Assembly (NCBI RefSeq): GCF_032062135.1
Contig: NC_092860.1
Coordinates: 127,201,141 to 127,265,140, forward strand
Direction: 5' to 3'
DNA length: 64,000 nucleotides
Source of the DNA: Pyxicephalus adspersus
Lineage: Eukaryota; Chordata; Amphibia; Anura; Pyxicephalidae
Shown here: positions 35,110 through 46,880 of the stretch, one piece after another
Numbering within the stretch: position 1 is the stretch's first letter
Layout: each line of letters opens with the position of its first letter
Program-made: the position numbers and the translations under genes
The notes under the pieces: generated by a model
Databases searched by the model: none
The model's input: only the letters and a program-made list of their open reading frames with translations
What the model was told of the DNA's origin: nothing

Positions 35110-35410
35110 GCATTTAAATCATATGCATGAAGAATTGTTGCCCATAGACGTTACTGCCAACCCACTTTTACACCCTGGTTAGTAGGCCTGGCATAGAATT
35201 AGACATAGACATCAGTTAGTCATTTATCATTATTCCTCCAATTCTGGGGCAATAATACATTTAAATTACATGCTTCATATGCATGCAGAATCATTGCCCA
35301 TGGAGGTTACCACTAACCCGCTTTTACATTCTGGTTAGCAGCCCTGGCACAGAATTAGGCAAAGACATCAGTTAAATCATTCCTTATTATTCCTCCCTTT
35401 TGGGGGCAAA
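35110..35410. repeat. 156-bp tandem duplication
   Basis: The block from ATGCATGAAGAATTGTTGCC (35123) is repeated from ATGCATGCAGAATCATTGCC (35279), offset 156 bases. Shared phrases include TTACACCCTGGTTAG/TTACATTCTGGTTAG, GACATCAGTTA and TTATTCCTCC. Divergence of roughly 10-15% indicates an old duplication. Confidence 0.8.
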
Positions 35411-35439
35411 AAGATTTCCCCCTCATGCCTATCATTCCA

Positions 35440-35935
35440 TCTACAAGACTTGGTCAAGCCTTGGTCTCTTGTTGATATAGCTCATAGAAGGCCATTCACC
35501 CCTAGGGTACTCTACCTTTTCTGAGACAGAAGCTTTTTTCTTACCTACAAATGCGGCCCTAAGTTTCCTGGGTACTTAAAAACCCTTCGCCTTTGTACGG
35601 GGCATACTCAGTGGACCAACTGCTATTTATCCCTAATCCACCCAAAAGGGCTATTTCAGATGTATATACTAGATAGCGAGCTAATGCTAGCCTAGCGCAG
35701 GTCGATGATTGCTGATCAGTTGAGATTCTTTATCCAGGCTTGGTCTGCCATTCCCTCTTCTATGTACAGAGAAATGGCTCATCAGGGCCATGTCCCACCA
35801 TATTACAGCTTTTTGATGGGACTTATCCTCTGCATGTCTCTGCATGTAGCTGCAACAAGGCAGATCTGTTCTTTGTGTTCTGGTACTGTTTTAAGTTTAA
35901 ACTGTTCTGGATAATGTTGCTATCTTTGCTATAAC
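35440..35935 (+). mobile_element. Possible L1/Tx1-type LINE ORF2 C-terminal relic
   Basis: Broken frames include a peptide like CSCNKADLFFVFWYCFKFKLFW (about 35850-35915). This resembles the C-terminal C-x-C...H-x-x-W-x-C...FW block of L1/Tx1-clade ORF2 proteins. No intact ORF remains. Weak call. Confidence 0.35.
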
Positions 35936-36883
35936 TAATTGGCTATATTTGGGGTCTCTCGACATGCATGGAGTTCAGATAATGTGGGGATGCAAGAGAC
36001 TTATTTCAATAATTTCTTTGGTGGGGAAAAATATGGATCCGTCTAGAACCTCCCAGTTTAAGTAATCTTCCCCTGGAAAAAAACTAAAATACGTCTTCTA
36101 AATGGACTGGCTGGAAGTTTCAACCAATCATTTTATACAAAGCAGAAAACTAATCAGTTGTTTAAACTATCTTCCTGGTACTTTCTAACAAGCCACCAAT
36201 TGTGCTGTGAAATCGTTGTACTATTTACTCTATAACTTGTTATCATGCTGTAAACATAGGCTCATATACATGTCATTATGTTGTTATAGAACTAAATATT
36301 TGTGGCCACAAAAATGCTCTTTCCTCTCATGTTTTGTAGTAATTCATCCGGCTTGTTTTGTTATATCTTTCTTGTGTATTGTTACTGTTCCACAATAAAA
36401 AAAATTATAGTAAAACATGAAAACAAAGAACAACTTATGCTCCAATATTTACTTTCATTCTCGAAATTTCTCATAAAGTGCTTTTTTTTGTCACTAGATG
36501 TCCTCAGTCTGATGGCCAGCGATAGTCAACCGTCTCTCTCTATCTCTGAGCCCAGGTCGTCCTGGACTCACATTAGCATGTTAATAGAAGCAATGTGATA
36601 AGTTCATCTGCTTTTCTTCTTTCTCTTCCTTTTATGAATGATCTTTGTCTGAATGTCAATACATTGGCTTCTCGTACTGCTACTTCATCTCACACTCCAG
36701 CTTTGCTGTACAGGGTAGGTACCAGGTTAATGCTGGAAGGTACCAGCTACTTACACTGCTTGCAGGCTGTCCCTACTCTGTCCAGTCTCCGTCTATACTG
36801 GAGCAGTGTATTAGAGGGAATTAAGTTTATAGCAATAGCAAATGGAGTTCATGGCAATAGCAACAGACTCAGCTGAGCTCAGT

Positions 36884-38460
36884 TATTTCAAAGCCAATAT
36901 TTCTATTTTTTAGAGACTGTTTAGTCAGTGGCAAGGTACCGATGGATTGGCGTAAGGCCAATGTGGTTCATATATTCAAAAAGGGAGCAAATTCATTACC
37001 AGGTAACTACAGACCGGTTAGTTTACCGGTCCATTGTTGGAAAGGTCCTAGAGAGGAATTTCTGCTAGAAAATATTATTAGAAGTGATAGTCAGCATGGC
37101 TTCAATAAGGACCGAAGTCCTCAAACAAATTTACTCTCTTTTTATGAGGAAGTAAACAGGCAGACAGTGGAATAGCAGCTGATATAGTGTACTTGGACTT
37201 TGCTAAAGCATTTGACACTGTACCCCACAGACGGTTAATACAAGTTAGGGTCCATAGGTTTAGAAAAGTCAATCTGTAAATGGATAGAGAACTGGCTTAA
37301 AGATCGCATCCAGAGAGTTGTAATTAATTATTCATACTCTGAATGGTCTAAGGTTATTAGTGGTGTACCCCAGGGTTCAGTGTTGGGACCTTTACTGTTT
37401 AACATCTTCATAAATTATATAGAGTTTGGGATTAAAAGTACCATTTCTGTGTTTGCAGATGACACCATACTATGTAATGGAATTAAGTCCATACAGGATG
37501 TCTATAATCTACAGGCAGACCTGTTTGATTGGGCAGCCAAGTGGCAAATGACATTTAATATAGATAAATGTAAAGTTATGCACTTGGGAGCTAACAACAT
37601 GCTTCATACTGTCTGGGGAGAATACATTTGGGGGAGTCAGAAATGGAAAAGGATCTGGGGGTTCTGGTAGATCATAGACTTAATAACAGAAGGCAATGCC
37701 AAGCTGCAATATCTAAAGCTAGTAAAGTACTTTCTTGTATTAAAAGAGGAATAGACTGCAGAGATGGAGACATTATCCTGCCCCTGTACAAAGCATTGGT
37801 CAGACCACATCTGGAATGTGCAGTCCAGCTTTGGGCTTATTATTGTATTGGAGAGAGTTCAGAGAAGGACAACTAAACTAATAAAAGGAATGGAGGAGCT
37901 CAGCTATGATGAGAGATTAGCTGAACTGAATCTATTCTGCCTTGAGATGACATGTTTAAGGGGGGATATGATCACCCTGTATAAATTTATAAATGGTCCA
38001 TATAGAGAACTCTCTTCCCCATTATTCACTTTGAGATCATTACAAAGGACAAGAGGGGACTCTTTACGCCCGGAGGAAAAGAAGTTTAAGCTCCGGATAA
38101 AGAAGGGATTCTTCACTGTAAGGTCTGTGAAAATCTGGAATCGGCTCCCTCAGGAAGTAGTAGATTGCTATAGATTGCTTTCAGAAAAAGCTGGATGATT
38201 TCTAGAAGCACAGAATATAACTGGGGATTAAGGCTTTAAATTAAAAATACCAGTGACTGTTGATCCAGGGAACATCCGATTGCCTCATGGAATCTGGAAG
38301 GAATTTTTTCACCTGTACCAAATTGTACCAGGGTTGTTTTTGCATTCTTCTGAACCAACTATGTCCTATAGGGTTTTATATCTGGGATATGTTTATTTCC
38401 CTAGTGGTTGAACTTGATGGACTTATGTCTTTTTTAACCTACCCTACTATGTATTTATAT
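36884..38460 (+). mobile_element. CR1-type LINE, 5'-truncated, broken ORF2
   Basis: Successive frames give the RT domain and C-terminal region in order: ISKPIFLFFRDCLVSGKVP, DWRKANVVHIFKKG, NYRPVSL, SQHGFNKDRS, YLDFAKAFDTVPH, GVPQGSVLGPLLFNIF, the catalytic FADDT, LVRPHLE and RGDMITLYKFINGP. Several frameshifts and stops (for example near 37172, 37265 and 37660) show it is dead. The 3' end carries the CR1 tail GGTTGAACTTGATGG and ACTATGTA. The 5' part, including the endonuclease, is missing. Confidence 0.92.
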
Positions 38461-38892
38461 GTAACCCATCTTCATAGTCCTGATCAATGCATCTGTCTCA
38501 TAAACTCTATTCTAATTGAGACTTTGCACCCCACTTGTCTTACCCCTGAATATATACAGAGAAGACTGGGGTAGGTAAGTGTATGACACCTTAGAGGGAA
38601 TGTGGAATAGATCAGATCCCACTGAGTATAACCCCACTAAAAAGGGAAGTAAATTTCAAGGAAAAAAATGTGTTCTAAGAGAAATATAGAAGCTGGCATT
38701 TTCAAATTACTGTTACCAGGTTTTGTTGGGATTTTGTTTAATCAGGGATGCTGACATTGAATCAAGTGTCAATGATGTAGACGAAACTAAAATCAATAGA
38801 TTAGTATGACAGACAGAAAAACAATATAGTAAGGTCAGCAATAACACCATAGTTTCATTAATACCAATTTCCTTTGCAATAAGTATATATAC

Positions 38893-38951
38893 ATGTTGGA
38901 TCACCTGGGTTCTCCCATATTAGTCTTGGAGGGAGAAATAAATCAGGCCCA
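38893..38951. mobile_element. Palindromic MITE, terminal fragment
   Basis: TTGGATCACCTGGGTTCTCC and GGAGAAATAAATCAGGCCC match the right arm of the 16517-16729 family with an internal deletion. Confidence 0.5.
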
Positions 38952-41306
38952 TGGTGACAGCATGTACCTCCATGGATTTAGGGTCATTGTGTGTTGGTAT
39001 AATATGAGCACTATGAGTTTAATTATTTTTGGATTTATAATAAAGCCAAATTGTAGAAAACCCCTGCCACCAACAGCTGACTTTTCTGGTCTAATAGCAC
39101 CTTTCCAGTGAAACTTTTATAAACTTCAAGAGTTTGCCTGCTGGCTGTTATGTCACGTGCGATAAGGTGGGGTGCTAATATTTCTAAGCTCTCCTATTGC
39201 CCAGAGGTGACAGGTGACACACTTCTCTACCAATCCCTGCTAATCTGGGTTCATGTTAGGTTTGGGTGTGGGCCTGCATGTTCTGCTGGCAGCTTGCCTA
39301 CAGCACATACCTAAATCAAGTGCTAGTTTTAAGTCTTTGTATTTTATATATTACCTGTGCCTGTACTGCTCCATGTTGCAAAAATGTTCTACTTTCCTTG
39401 TCCAGGTTCTGGTATCTTCTACAATCACCTCCTCCTCAGTCTAGCACAGGAGTCTTCTCCAGCCTGCCATTTATCCTGGAAGCATATAGGTCACTGTTGT
39501 CCCCCTAGGAATGGAGGAGGAGAAAGAAATAGCTGGTGATGTAATTAGGACTGGGCAGACGACTGCTGGAAAAAAAAGTCGCAGGAAATACAGAAGCAGC
39601 CATTACAGAACTTCTCCTGGATTAAAAGTATTTGTCATTCTGTCTTCACCTTAAAGAAGAATCTCATCATTTATGTCGAGTGTAGAAAAACTGATCTAAA
39701 AGTGACAAAAATGAATAAACTTACTAAATCATTATAGCATTTGCAGAAAACTGTATGATTAAGCCAGTAAAAAGGGTAGAATATGCCAGTATCCATATAT
39801 TTGGAGATGTGTTGGAATGGAAACAGAACTTTCTATTTTTATCCCGGAATGCCGCTTTTACATCTTTGCTTATGTATAATTTTCAGACAGAGAAGTCCGC
39901 AATGGCAACTTCCTTTTTGCAATATTGTGCTAACAATATGCTACTATTGTACTAAAGTCTGTCCCTGGAATCTGCTCCCAGGTCTTGTTCATACTTTACA
40001 TTTTACACAACACACATGCATTTTTGTTTGTGTTGCAATGTGGACGATCAGCAACCCAATAACTTGAATAGGCTGCCAAATGTAGTGCACCACACATACA
40101 CTTTGTGCATTCACACGCAACACATTTCCATTGTCGGAAACAATTTTTTGTGATCATTTCCAGTGACAGGAGAATGTGTGAGAGCTGTACACACAGTACT
40201 GTCCTGTTTTATGGATAGGGGGAGGATGAGTGAGTGACACCACATTGCATTATCCAGAGGAAAGTATGGCGGTCATCCCTGCTAGGTTGTTCACTTATCC
40301 GCCTGGAGGGATACGCCTGGGACAATCACTGGTATTGATCTCAGATTGCAATATTCTAAAGTGTGTAAGTAGCTTTAGGCTCATCACACAAATGCGATGT
40401 ATGCAGAAATGCATGTTATCGCAATGCACAGTACATACATTGGTGCACTGGGTTGCAATTCATTGGAAATGGTACACTAAATGGTGTGTACCAATGCAGG
40501 GCATGGCTGATTGATGAACAACCACATAATATAATTTCCAGGACTTAACACACATTTGTCCTTTAACCTTAAAGTCTTTGTTAAAACCGAATGCCCTTCT
40601 ATTGAGCGACACTCTGGAAATGTAAGGACTACATAACAATACTTTCAGTACCACTACACGTGGTTGACTCTCATCAATAGTATTATCTGTTTTGGAAGAT
40701 GGGCTAGCCAGAAATGTTTGATTTCTAATAACTTTCCAAATCTTGGAATATAAAAAGCAAGTAGCCTATAAAAAGTGCAAAAGGATATATTATTTTTTTT
40801 GTTAAAACATTTCATAAAAAGTCGGACATTATCCAGGGTTTCCTTTGGATTTAGTTTCTAAACAAGGCAGAAAACCTGCAATTCCTTCAAATGTATTCTG
40901 CGTGTTTGGGATGAGTGTTTAATGCACACTTTAAAAAGCCAGGGGGTAATTTATTAATAACGCTTATATGAACTGGTAAATAGATAGGCTTGTTTTCATT
41001 CTTTGAAATTGGAGATGAATGAATAGCACTTGTAGTTGTACCTAATAGTACAGGTTCTGCAGGTGAATTGCTTTTAGTTGCTGGGACATTTACCAGCAAC
41101 TAGTGGAAGCAATGTATTCACTGCAGTGGAATGTGGGCGCCACCTAGTGGTTCTTCTGAGTATTACTTCTTGCATGATTTATATGGTATTGGCAGTGTAA
41201 GTAATTATGGGACAATTTTGGATAAAGGGATCAGGGTAACTTAAATTAAAATATGTTTAATATCAAATCATAATCATTACATTTTGTATAGACCAGACTG
41301 GTAAGG
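38952..41306. other. Intergenic, no gene recognised
   Basis: Contains TGCAATGTG/TGCATTC-rich sequence around 40000-40520 typical of decayed DNA elements. Ends were not resolved. Confidence 0.4.
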
Positions 41307-41933
41307 GCTTATTCACACCAGTAGTTTTGTGCAGTAAAAATCCAAGAACAAAGCAATTTGCCTTATTTTCTAATGCTTTAAATCACATTGATGCACTCAA
41401 AAAAATTGGACATGTTGCAGGTTTGTCCAGATCATTCCACATACTGCAAGGCATCAAAAAGATATTACAGAACATTAAAAACATCAGAATAAAGCACTGC
41501 AATGTGTGGTAACAACACAAGTCATCACAGCACAGTGCAAACCAGCATGTATGCATTATGTATACAAATCTGAGAATAACAAGTTTGATCTTCAAGAATA
41601 ATTTTTAAGAATAAAAGCAAAGTAAATGTTTTGGGAATGCCATTGCCAATGCTAATTGGTAAAAAGGTTTACATGGATTGTAACACTGTATGCAGTATAT
41701 ATATCATATAATTCAGTGATTTTTAAAGCCAAATCCTTAGGTATTGATCAATATAATGATCCTACTCTACATCAAGTTTAATATATTTAGCATTTTTATA
41801 AGACTTGAGGTAGAATTTATATTTAAAAACAAAATGTAAAAAAACTTACATTTTACAGTTTACTATATTTTAATGCACCGTATCTTTCTTTGCAAGCATG
41901 TTGCAATGTTCTGTATTGGTGTGAACATAGCCT
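41307..41933. mobile_element. Candidate non-autonomous DNA element (CACACCA TIR)
   Basis: The left end GGCTTATTCACACCA and the right end TGGTGTGAACATAGCC are inverted relatives. The roughly 630-bp interior is AT-rich with no transposase. The target duplication is not clear. hAT is likely from TIR style but unproven. Confidence 0.5.
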
Positions 41934-42879
41934 ACTGAAAAAAATGTATTTTATTTGATATTGTATGTAGCTTGTGTTGGGCATGCACATGGTGTGAAAG
42001 TCCTAAATCAGCTGCAGTCAATGAACATAGAGCTGGAAAAGGTAAGCTATGTAGTTCATTAAAAAATAGAAGCAGTCATGCAAATTTGCTTAGCAAATAA
42101 ATCATTTATTAAAAGTGATAGGATGTAGGTGCACTCACCCCCCAGAGGCAGCTTAATTTTCCTGGGTTTTCCTTCTGATGGGGCAAAAATAATCCTAGAT
42201 GTTCACTCATCTTTAGTCTAGGGTTGATTAATTGAGAACTCATGTAGCAGAGAGGATTAGAGTGAGCAGAATGTCTGGTGGTTGCAGTTCAAATCCCAAA
42301 ATCGTGAATCATAGCACTGGCATCTAACCTTTAGTATTCCAGCTTGAACTCAGCATTAATGACAGGTGGAAAGTAAAGCATCTGTCTTCCGAAGTGGGTC
42401 TTTTATTTGCAATGACAGTCCCAAGCTAAGTATAAAGAGGCTTCAGTCATAGATGTGTGATTCCCTTCTCCAGCACCTTTACCTGGTTAGGTCTCTGATT
42501 ACTGGAAACCAGTCTCATCCTCCTAAAAGTCCACCATCCAGGACCTGGCTTTACCTGGCAAGCATATCCTAGAACTTTAACCTCTTCTACCTTAATGGAA
42601 GCTCGGTACTAAAGGACTGCTACATAGGGTTCACTTATTATTATAGGAAAAATGGGCTACAAATGAGTACAAACAAGGACTTGAGGTGCTAGGCTGTAGT
42701 TATGTTCATTTACATCTTCCTGCTTGTAGCCCTAAGCAAAAGTTTGGGTCCTTCCCCCCAATAGGTATATGTTCTTTATGTTATGGCACTGATATTGTTT
42801 TAATTTGCATATGGGTGACCAAACTCATACTAACTCCAGTTTGAAGAATTTCACCAATACCTGGCCTGAGAAGAGAAAC

Positions 42880-42960
42880 TTGATCATTGCTCAAGGAACC
42901 GCTGGCAACCTCTGGAGGAACTCTAGGGTTCCATAGAACACTGCTATAACCCTACATAAT
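42880..42960 (-). repeat. Dispersed repeat (AGGGTTCC family)
   Basis: The reverse strand reads TATGGAACCCTAGAGTTCC, CCAGAGGTTGCCAGCGGTTC and TTGAGCAATGATCAAG. A related copy lies at about 63340-63410 on the plus strand. Probably part of a larger DNA transposon. Confidence 0.5.
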
Positions 42961-43387
42961 TACAGGACTCAGCAGTGGAAGGAACCATAATGCACAATAG
43001 GGGACGCCGGTATTTGACACTTCTAGAATTTGCTAGAGACTGCAGTGCAGGAAGATAACAAAGTTCCTTTGAGATTTGGAGTAGCAGAATTTGAAGTAAG
43101 TGATTTGTTGTAGCTTCTTATGACAAGGTGGTGCTTAAAACTATTTTTGATAAATCATATTAGAAATAGTCAGTTCTACATGAATCTGTAATGGGACAGG
43201 TGTAAATAAAAAGCTATATTAGAAAATAAATTACCTACACCTAGCCAAATCCAGAGCTTTTTTGTAAAATCAACACATGACACCACAAAGTGCTTGCTAA
43301 GGGCTTACTAATGCCGTCTTACAAGTAAACTCTTCCATGTAAATGAGCATTATTCATTTCTTCTACTAGGATTTTGTACTAACCTGA

Positions 43388-43520
43388 CAAGCTCTTCAGG
43401 GCAGGACCCTCTCCTCCTCCTGTGTCACTGTCTATATTGGTCTGTCATTTGCAACCCCTATTTAGTGTACAGTGCTGCGTAATATGTTGGCGCTATATCA
43501 ATCCTGTTTATTAATAATAA
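43388..43520 (+). mobile_element. L2-type LINE 3' tail
   Basis: Contains AAGCTCTTCAGGGCAGG, TCTGTCATTTGCAACCCC, GCGTAATATGTTGGCGCTAT and a TTAATAATAA end. Confidence 0.85.
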
Positions 43521-44006
43521 CTAGCACTAGCATAGATATGGGTCAGTTACACCTTAGCAATAGTAGATGTTTCATTTCCAACTGCAAGGCTGAAAGTTAC
43601 AAAACAAATGGGGCATTATATCTAGGAGAGATACTTTAGTTTTTGGCAAATCAGGCATGATGAATGATCTATCAGCTTCTCAGAGGAACTCCAATGCTAA
43701 GAATATGTATTCTACAATTTCCATTTCCCAGAAAACCATATGATTTTTGCAAAGATGTCTCACTATATTGGTATAGAGAATGGCAGGAGCTAAAAGATGA
43801 GTCTGCAAAGTAGGTAGAGAGGAGCCTGGGGCTAGGACCTAGGAATGTGCCAGTCTATGGGTAAAAATGGAGGTTAGTAATTCACATGTATCAAAAACTA
43901 CCCAGGAAGTTGGGTGCAGTTCAGGTTAACTACATCAACAACTAATGGTATTAGCCAGTCTGGAAGAGGTCCATGCAAGCACTTGTGGTTTAGCTGCCTT
44001 GCTGCG

Positions 44007-44028
44007 TATATATATATATATATATATT
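44007..44028. repeat. (TA)n microsatellite
   Basis: About 11 TA units. Confidence 0.85.
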
Positions 44029-44587
44029 CTTCCTGCTATATCTTTGCAGTAAGGGTGATGAAACTTCTGTAAAACTCAGCCTGGAAGAAAGTCAAGAAGT
44101 GGTTTAGCATACATCAAGCATTCTTTTTGTTCTGAGCTGTGAGTTTAGCCAAGAATTCCTGATTAATTGGGCTGGGTCATGCCTTGGTTTATGCAAGAAG
44201 CAAAATAAAACTATTTCTTTACTCTAATCCTCGAAAAATTCTGGCTGAATTTATATTCACACACTGCACAAACAGGCCAGTGCATAGTTGTGGTTCCAGC
44301 AGTGTTGTAATGTCTCTGTGTCACACGAAGCATTGATATAAAGTGCACATTCCAAACCTCCTGCAGAGATAAAGAGCACACTCCCATCCATTGGCCTGGG
44401 TGCCGCTCCCATCTTATTACACACTGGTGCTCTCCCTAGTGAGCGGTAACCGCCAGATTTCTATTTCAATTGCATCTTTGACCCACACTGTTTATTCTAG
44501 TATTAGAAGCGGGGAAGTTAGAACCCCTGCCAGGTTTTACTGATATCTGGGGCTGCATTTCTGTTCTGGGTACAACCCCACCTACTA

Positions 44588-44741
44588 AATTGTGAGCTCT
44601 TCGGGGTCCTTGCCTCCTGTATCAATGTTTGTATTAGTCTGTCATTTTCAACCCCTATTTAATGTACAGCGCTGCGTAATATGTTGGCGCTATATAAATC
44701 CTGTTTATTAATAATAAATAAATAAATAATAATAATAACAA
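44588..44741 (+). mobile_element. L2-type LINE 3' tail
   Basis: Contains TGTGAGCTCTTCGGGG, GTCTGTCATTTTCAACCCC, ACAGCGCTGCGTAATATG and a TAA/TAAA repeat end. Confidence 0.87.
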
Positions 44742-44948
44742 TTTACCAGACAAGGTTAAGGTTCTGCAGCACAATTCCTGGCACAGAAGGAACATTAATC
44801 TATGTTCACTTCTAGAATAGTAGCTTCTAGATCCAAGACAGCACTGGCAGTGTCAGTGCTGGTCCCTTTGAATCTTCAGAAACCACTGTGATTGTTTCCA
44901 GAAGTATCAAGTGATCACTATAATATTATTATTTTTTTTCTTTGTAGA

Positions 44949-45202
44949 CCGCTAGGCCCTTTTTACCCCTTTACACTGGTATTGCAGGCTAGTTAATGCC
45001 CACATTGATATGCATTGCATTAAGGCAGTGTATTTATTTATATAGTCTACCTTATACACAAATGCAAAACTCACATAAAAGGTGCATTTAGTGCACCACA
45101 CCAACACACATCTGGGGTGCCATTTCTAAAGGCATTATATTGCATCAACAAGCCTCAGGCATGCATTCCCACAATACAATAGTGTAAATGGGCCCTGGGG
45201 TC
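44949..45202. mobile_element. Candidate small TIR element
   Basis: AGGCCCTTTTTACCCCTTTA at the left and TAGTGTAAATGGGCCCTGGG at the right are imperfect inverted copies bounding about 250 bases without an ORF. Target duplication not resolved. Confidence 0.4.
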
Positions 45203-45289
45203 TATTGATGACTGGCAGAGTCATAATAAATACTTTTTTTACCATTTAATATTTTAAATGGTCTGAATAAATTTGGTCTTTTTTATTTA

Positions 45290-45612
45290 TTTACTTGTAT
45301 TTATATAGCACTAACATATTACAAAACCCTGTATAAACTCCATTGTCATATCACAAACTGTCCCTCGTAAGGGGCTTCCATCTTTATCATAGTCATATGG
45401 TATTATCATAGTCCAAGGTCAACTACGAGGGGAAGCCAATTAACTTAAATGCATGTTTTTGGAATTTGGGAGGAAAGCAGGGTGCCTGGAGGCAATCCAC
45501 ACAAACACGGGAAGAACATGCAAACTTCATGCAGATAGTGTCCTGGCCGAGATTCGAACCTGTGAACTAACGCTGCAATGGTCAGAGTGCTAACCAATGA
45601 GGGCACGGTTGG
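45290..45612 (-). mobile_element. tRNA-derived SINE, full or near-full
   Basis: The reverse strand shows the tRNA-like head (GGTTAGCACTCTGACCATTG, then GGTTCGAATC), the body (CTGCATGAAGTTTGCATG, CGTGTTTGTGTGG) and an L2-like tail with TAATATGTTAGTGCTATATA. Same family as 5807-6157, more diverged. Confidence 0.8.
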
Positions 45613-46402
45613 CTGCAGTTGGGGTTGCTCTGTGTCAGAGCCATTTCAGACCTGCAGTGAGCCACAGTGGTTTGCTGTGGGGTCAAAACCAGTCCTCAGT
45701 GAAAGGGAGCGGGTGGGAACCTTTTCTTACAAGTGGCTGCAGAAGATCGCAGCTGGATTCCAAAACTACCAAGTAGCTTTTGGCCATTCAGTTGCTGTTC
45801 CAAGATGTTTGCTGCAGCCGCAGCCTTGTGCAAATCTGGTTACTAAGAGCTGGAAAAATAATACAAGGATGGGCATGACTATGCCATCACAGTGACATGA
45901 AGCGGATCACATTTTTACAAAATCACTCTACTTTTCATTTAACGCATAGCTGCGAGAGGGCCCGTTGTTAGATATTAGAGATCACTTAGTAAAGCAGGAC
46001 CCATCCAATGTCCTGTGCACGCTGCTCTTAGTTTTACATACAGGTCTTGTATATTCTCATAATACATACAACATGTCATAAACTTGGACCCACTAACCAC
46101 ATCATTGTCATTGGATAGAAATGTATAGTCGGGGTTACTTGAGGATCACCTCTAGCACTTTACAAAGGAATGTAAAGTCTTAACCCAAAAAATAAAACAC
46201 AGAATGTTCAGCTTCCTCTTTCATTTCCTGTTCTTAACATTGTTTAGCTGATCGGACATGAAGAGAATTATATATCACATCAGTGTCACTGCTGGAGTGT
46301 GTAATAAAATGCCTTGTCCCCGGACACTAACATATGTCACTTATCATGACATGCAGCAACATTATTGGGTACATCCTCCTGCATTTCATTCTACCCATTC
46401 AG

Positions 46403-46880
46403 CATTGGTCAGGCCACATCTGGAATATGCAGTCCAGTTTTGGGCACCAGTTCACAAAAAGGACATTGTGGAATTGGAGAGAGTGCAGAGAAGGGCGACT
46501 AAAATAATAAAAGGAATGGAGGAACTCAGTTATGAGGAGAGATTAGCTGAACTGAATCTATTCTCCCTTGGGAGGAGACGTTTAAGGGGGGATAAGGTCA
46601 CCTTGTATAAATATATAAATGGTGCATATAACTCTCTTCCAAATTATTCATTTTAAGATCATTACAAAGAATAAGAGGGCACTCTTTGCGTCTGGAGGAA
46701 AAGAAGTTTAAGCTCCGGATAAGGAAGCTCCCCTGTTGGAGCAAATTGTACCGGGGATTTTTTGCCGCCTTCTGCACCATGTCTTATAGGGTTTTATATC
46801 TGGGATATGTTTACTTCCCTAGTGGTTGAACTTGATGGACTTATGTCTTTTTTCAACCTGACCTACTATGTAACTATGAA
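46403..46880 (+). mobile_element. CR1-type LINE, 5'-truncated
   Basis: Encodes the C-terminal part of ORF2: [62 protein letters not shown]. It is then frame-broken and ends in the CR1 tail (GGTTGAACTTGATGG, CTACTATGTAACTATG). The 38-kb copy shares the same region and tail. Confidence 0.9.

Noticed and set aside
36942..38198. Host genes in the 36.9-38.2 kb frames
   Set aside because: Motifs are those of a CR1 reverse transcriptase and the frame is broken several times.
46258..46656. Novel 132-residue protein
   Set aside because: Its second half is CR1 ORF2 sequence; the first half has no motif and reads into the insertion.
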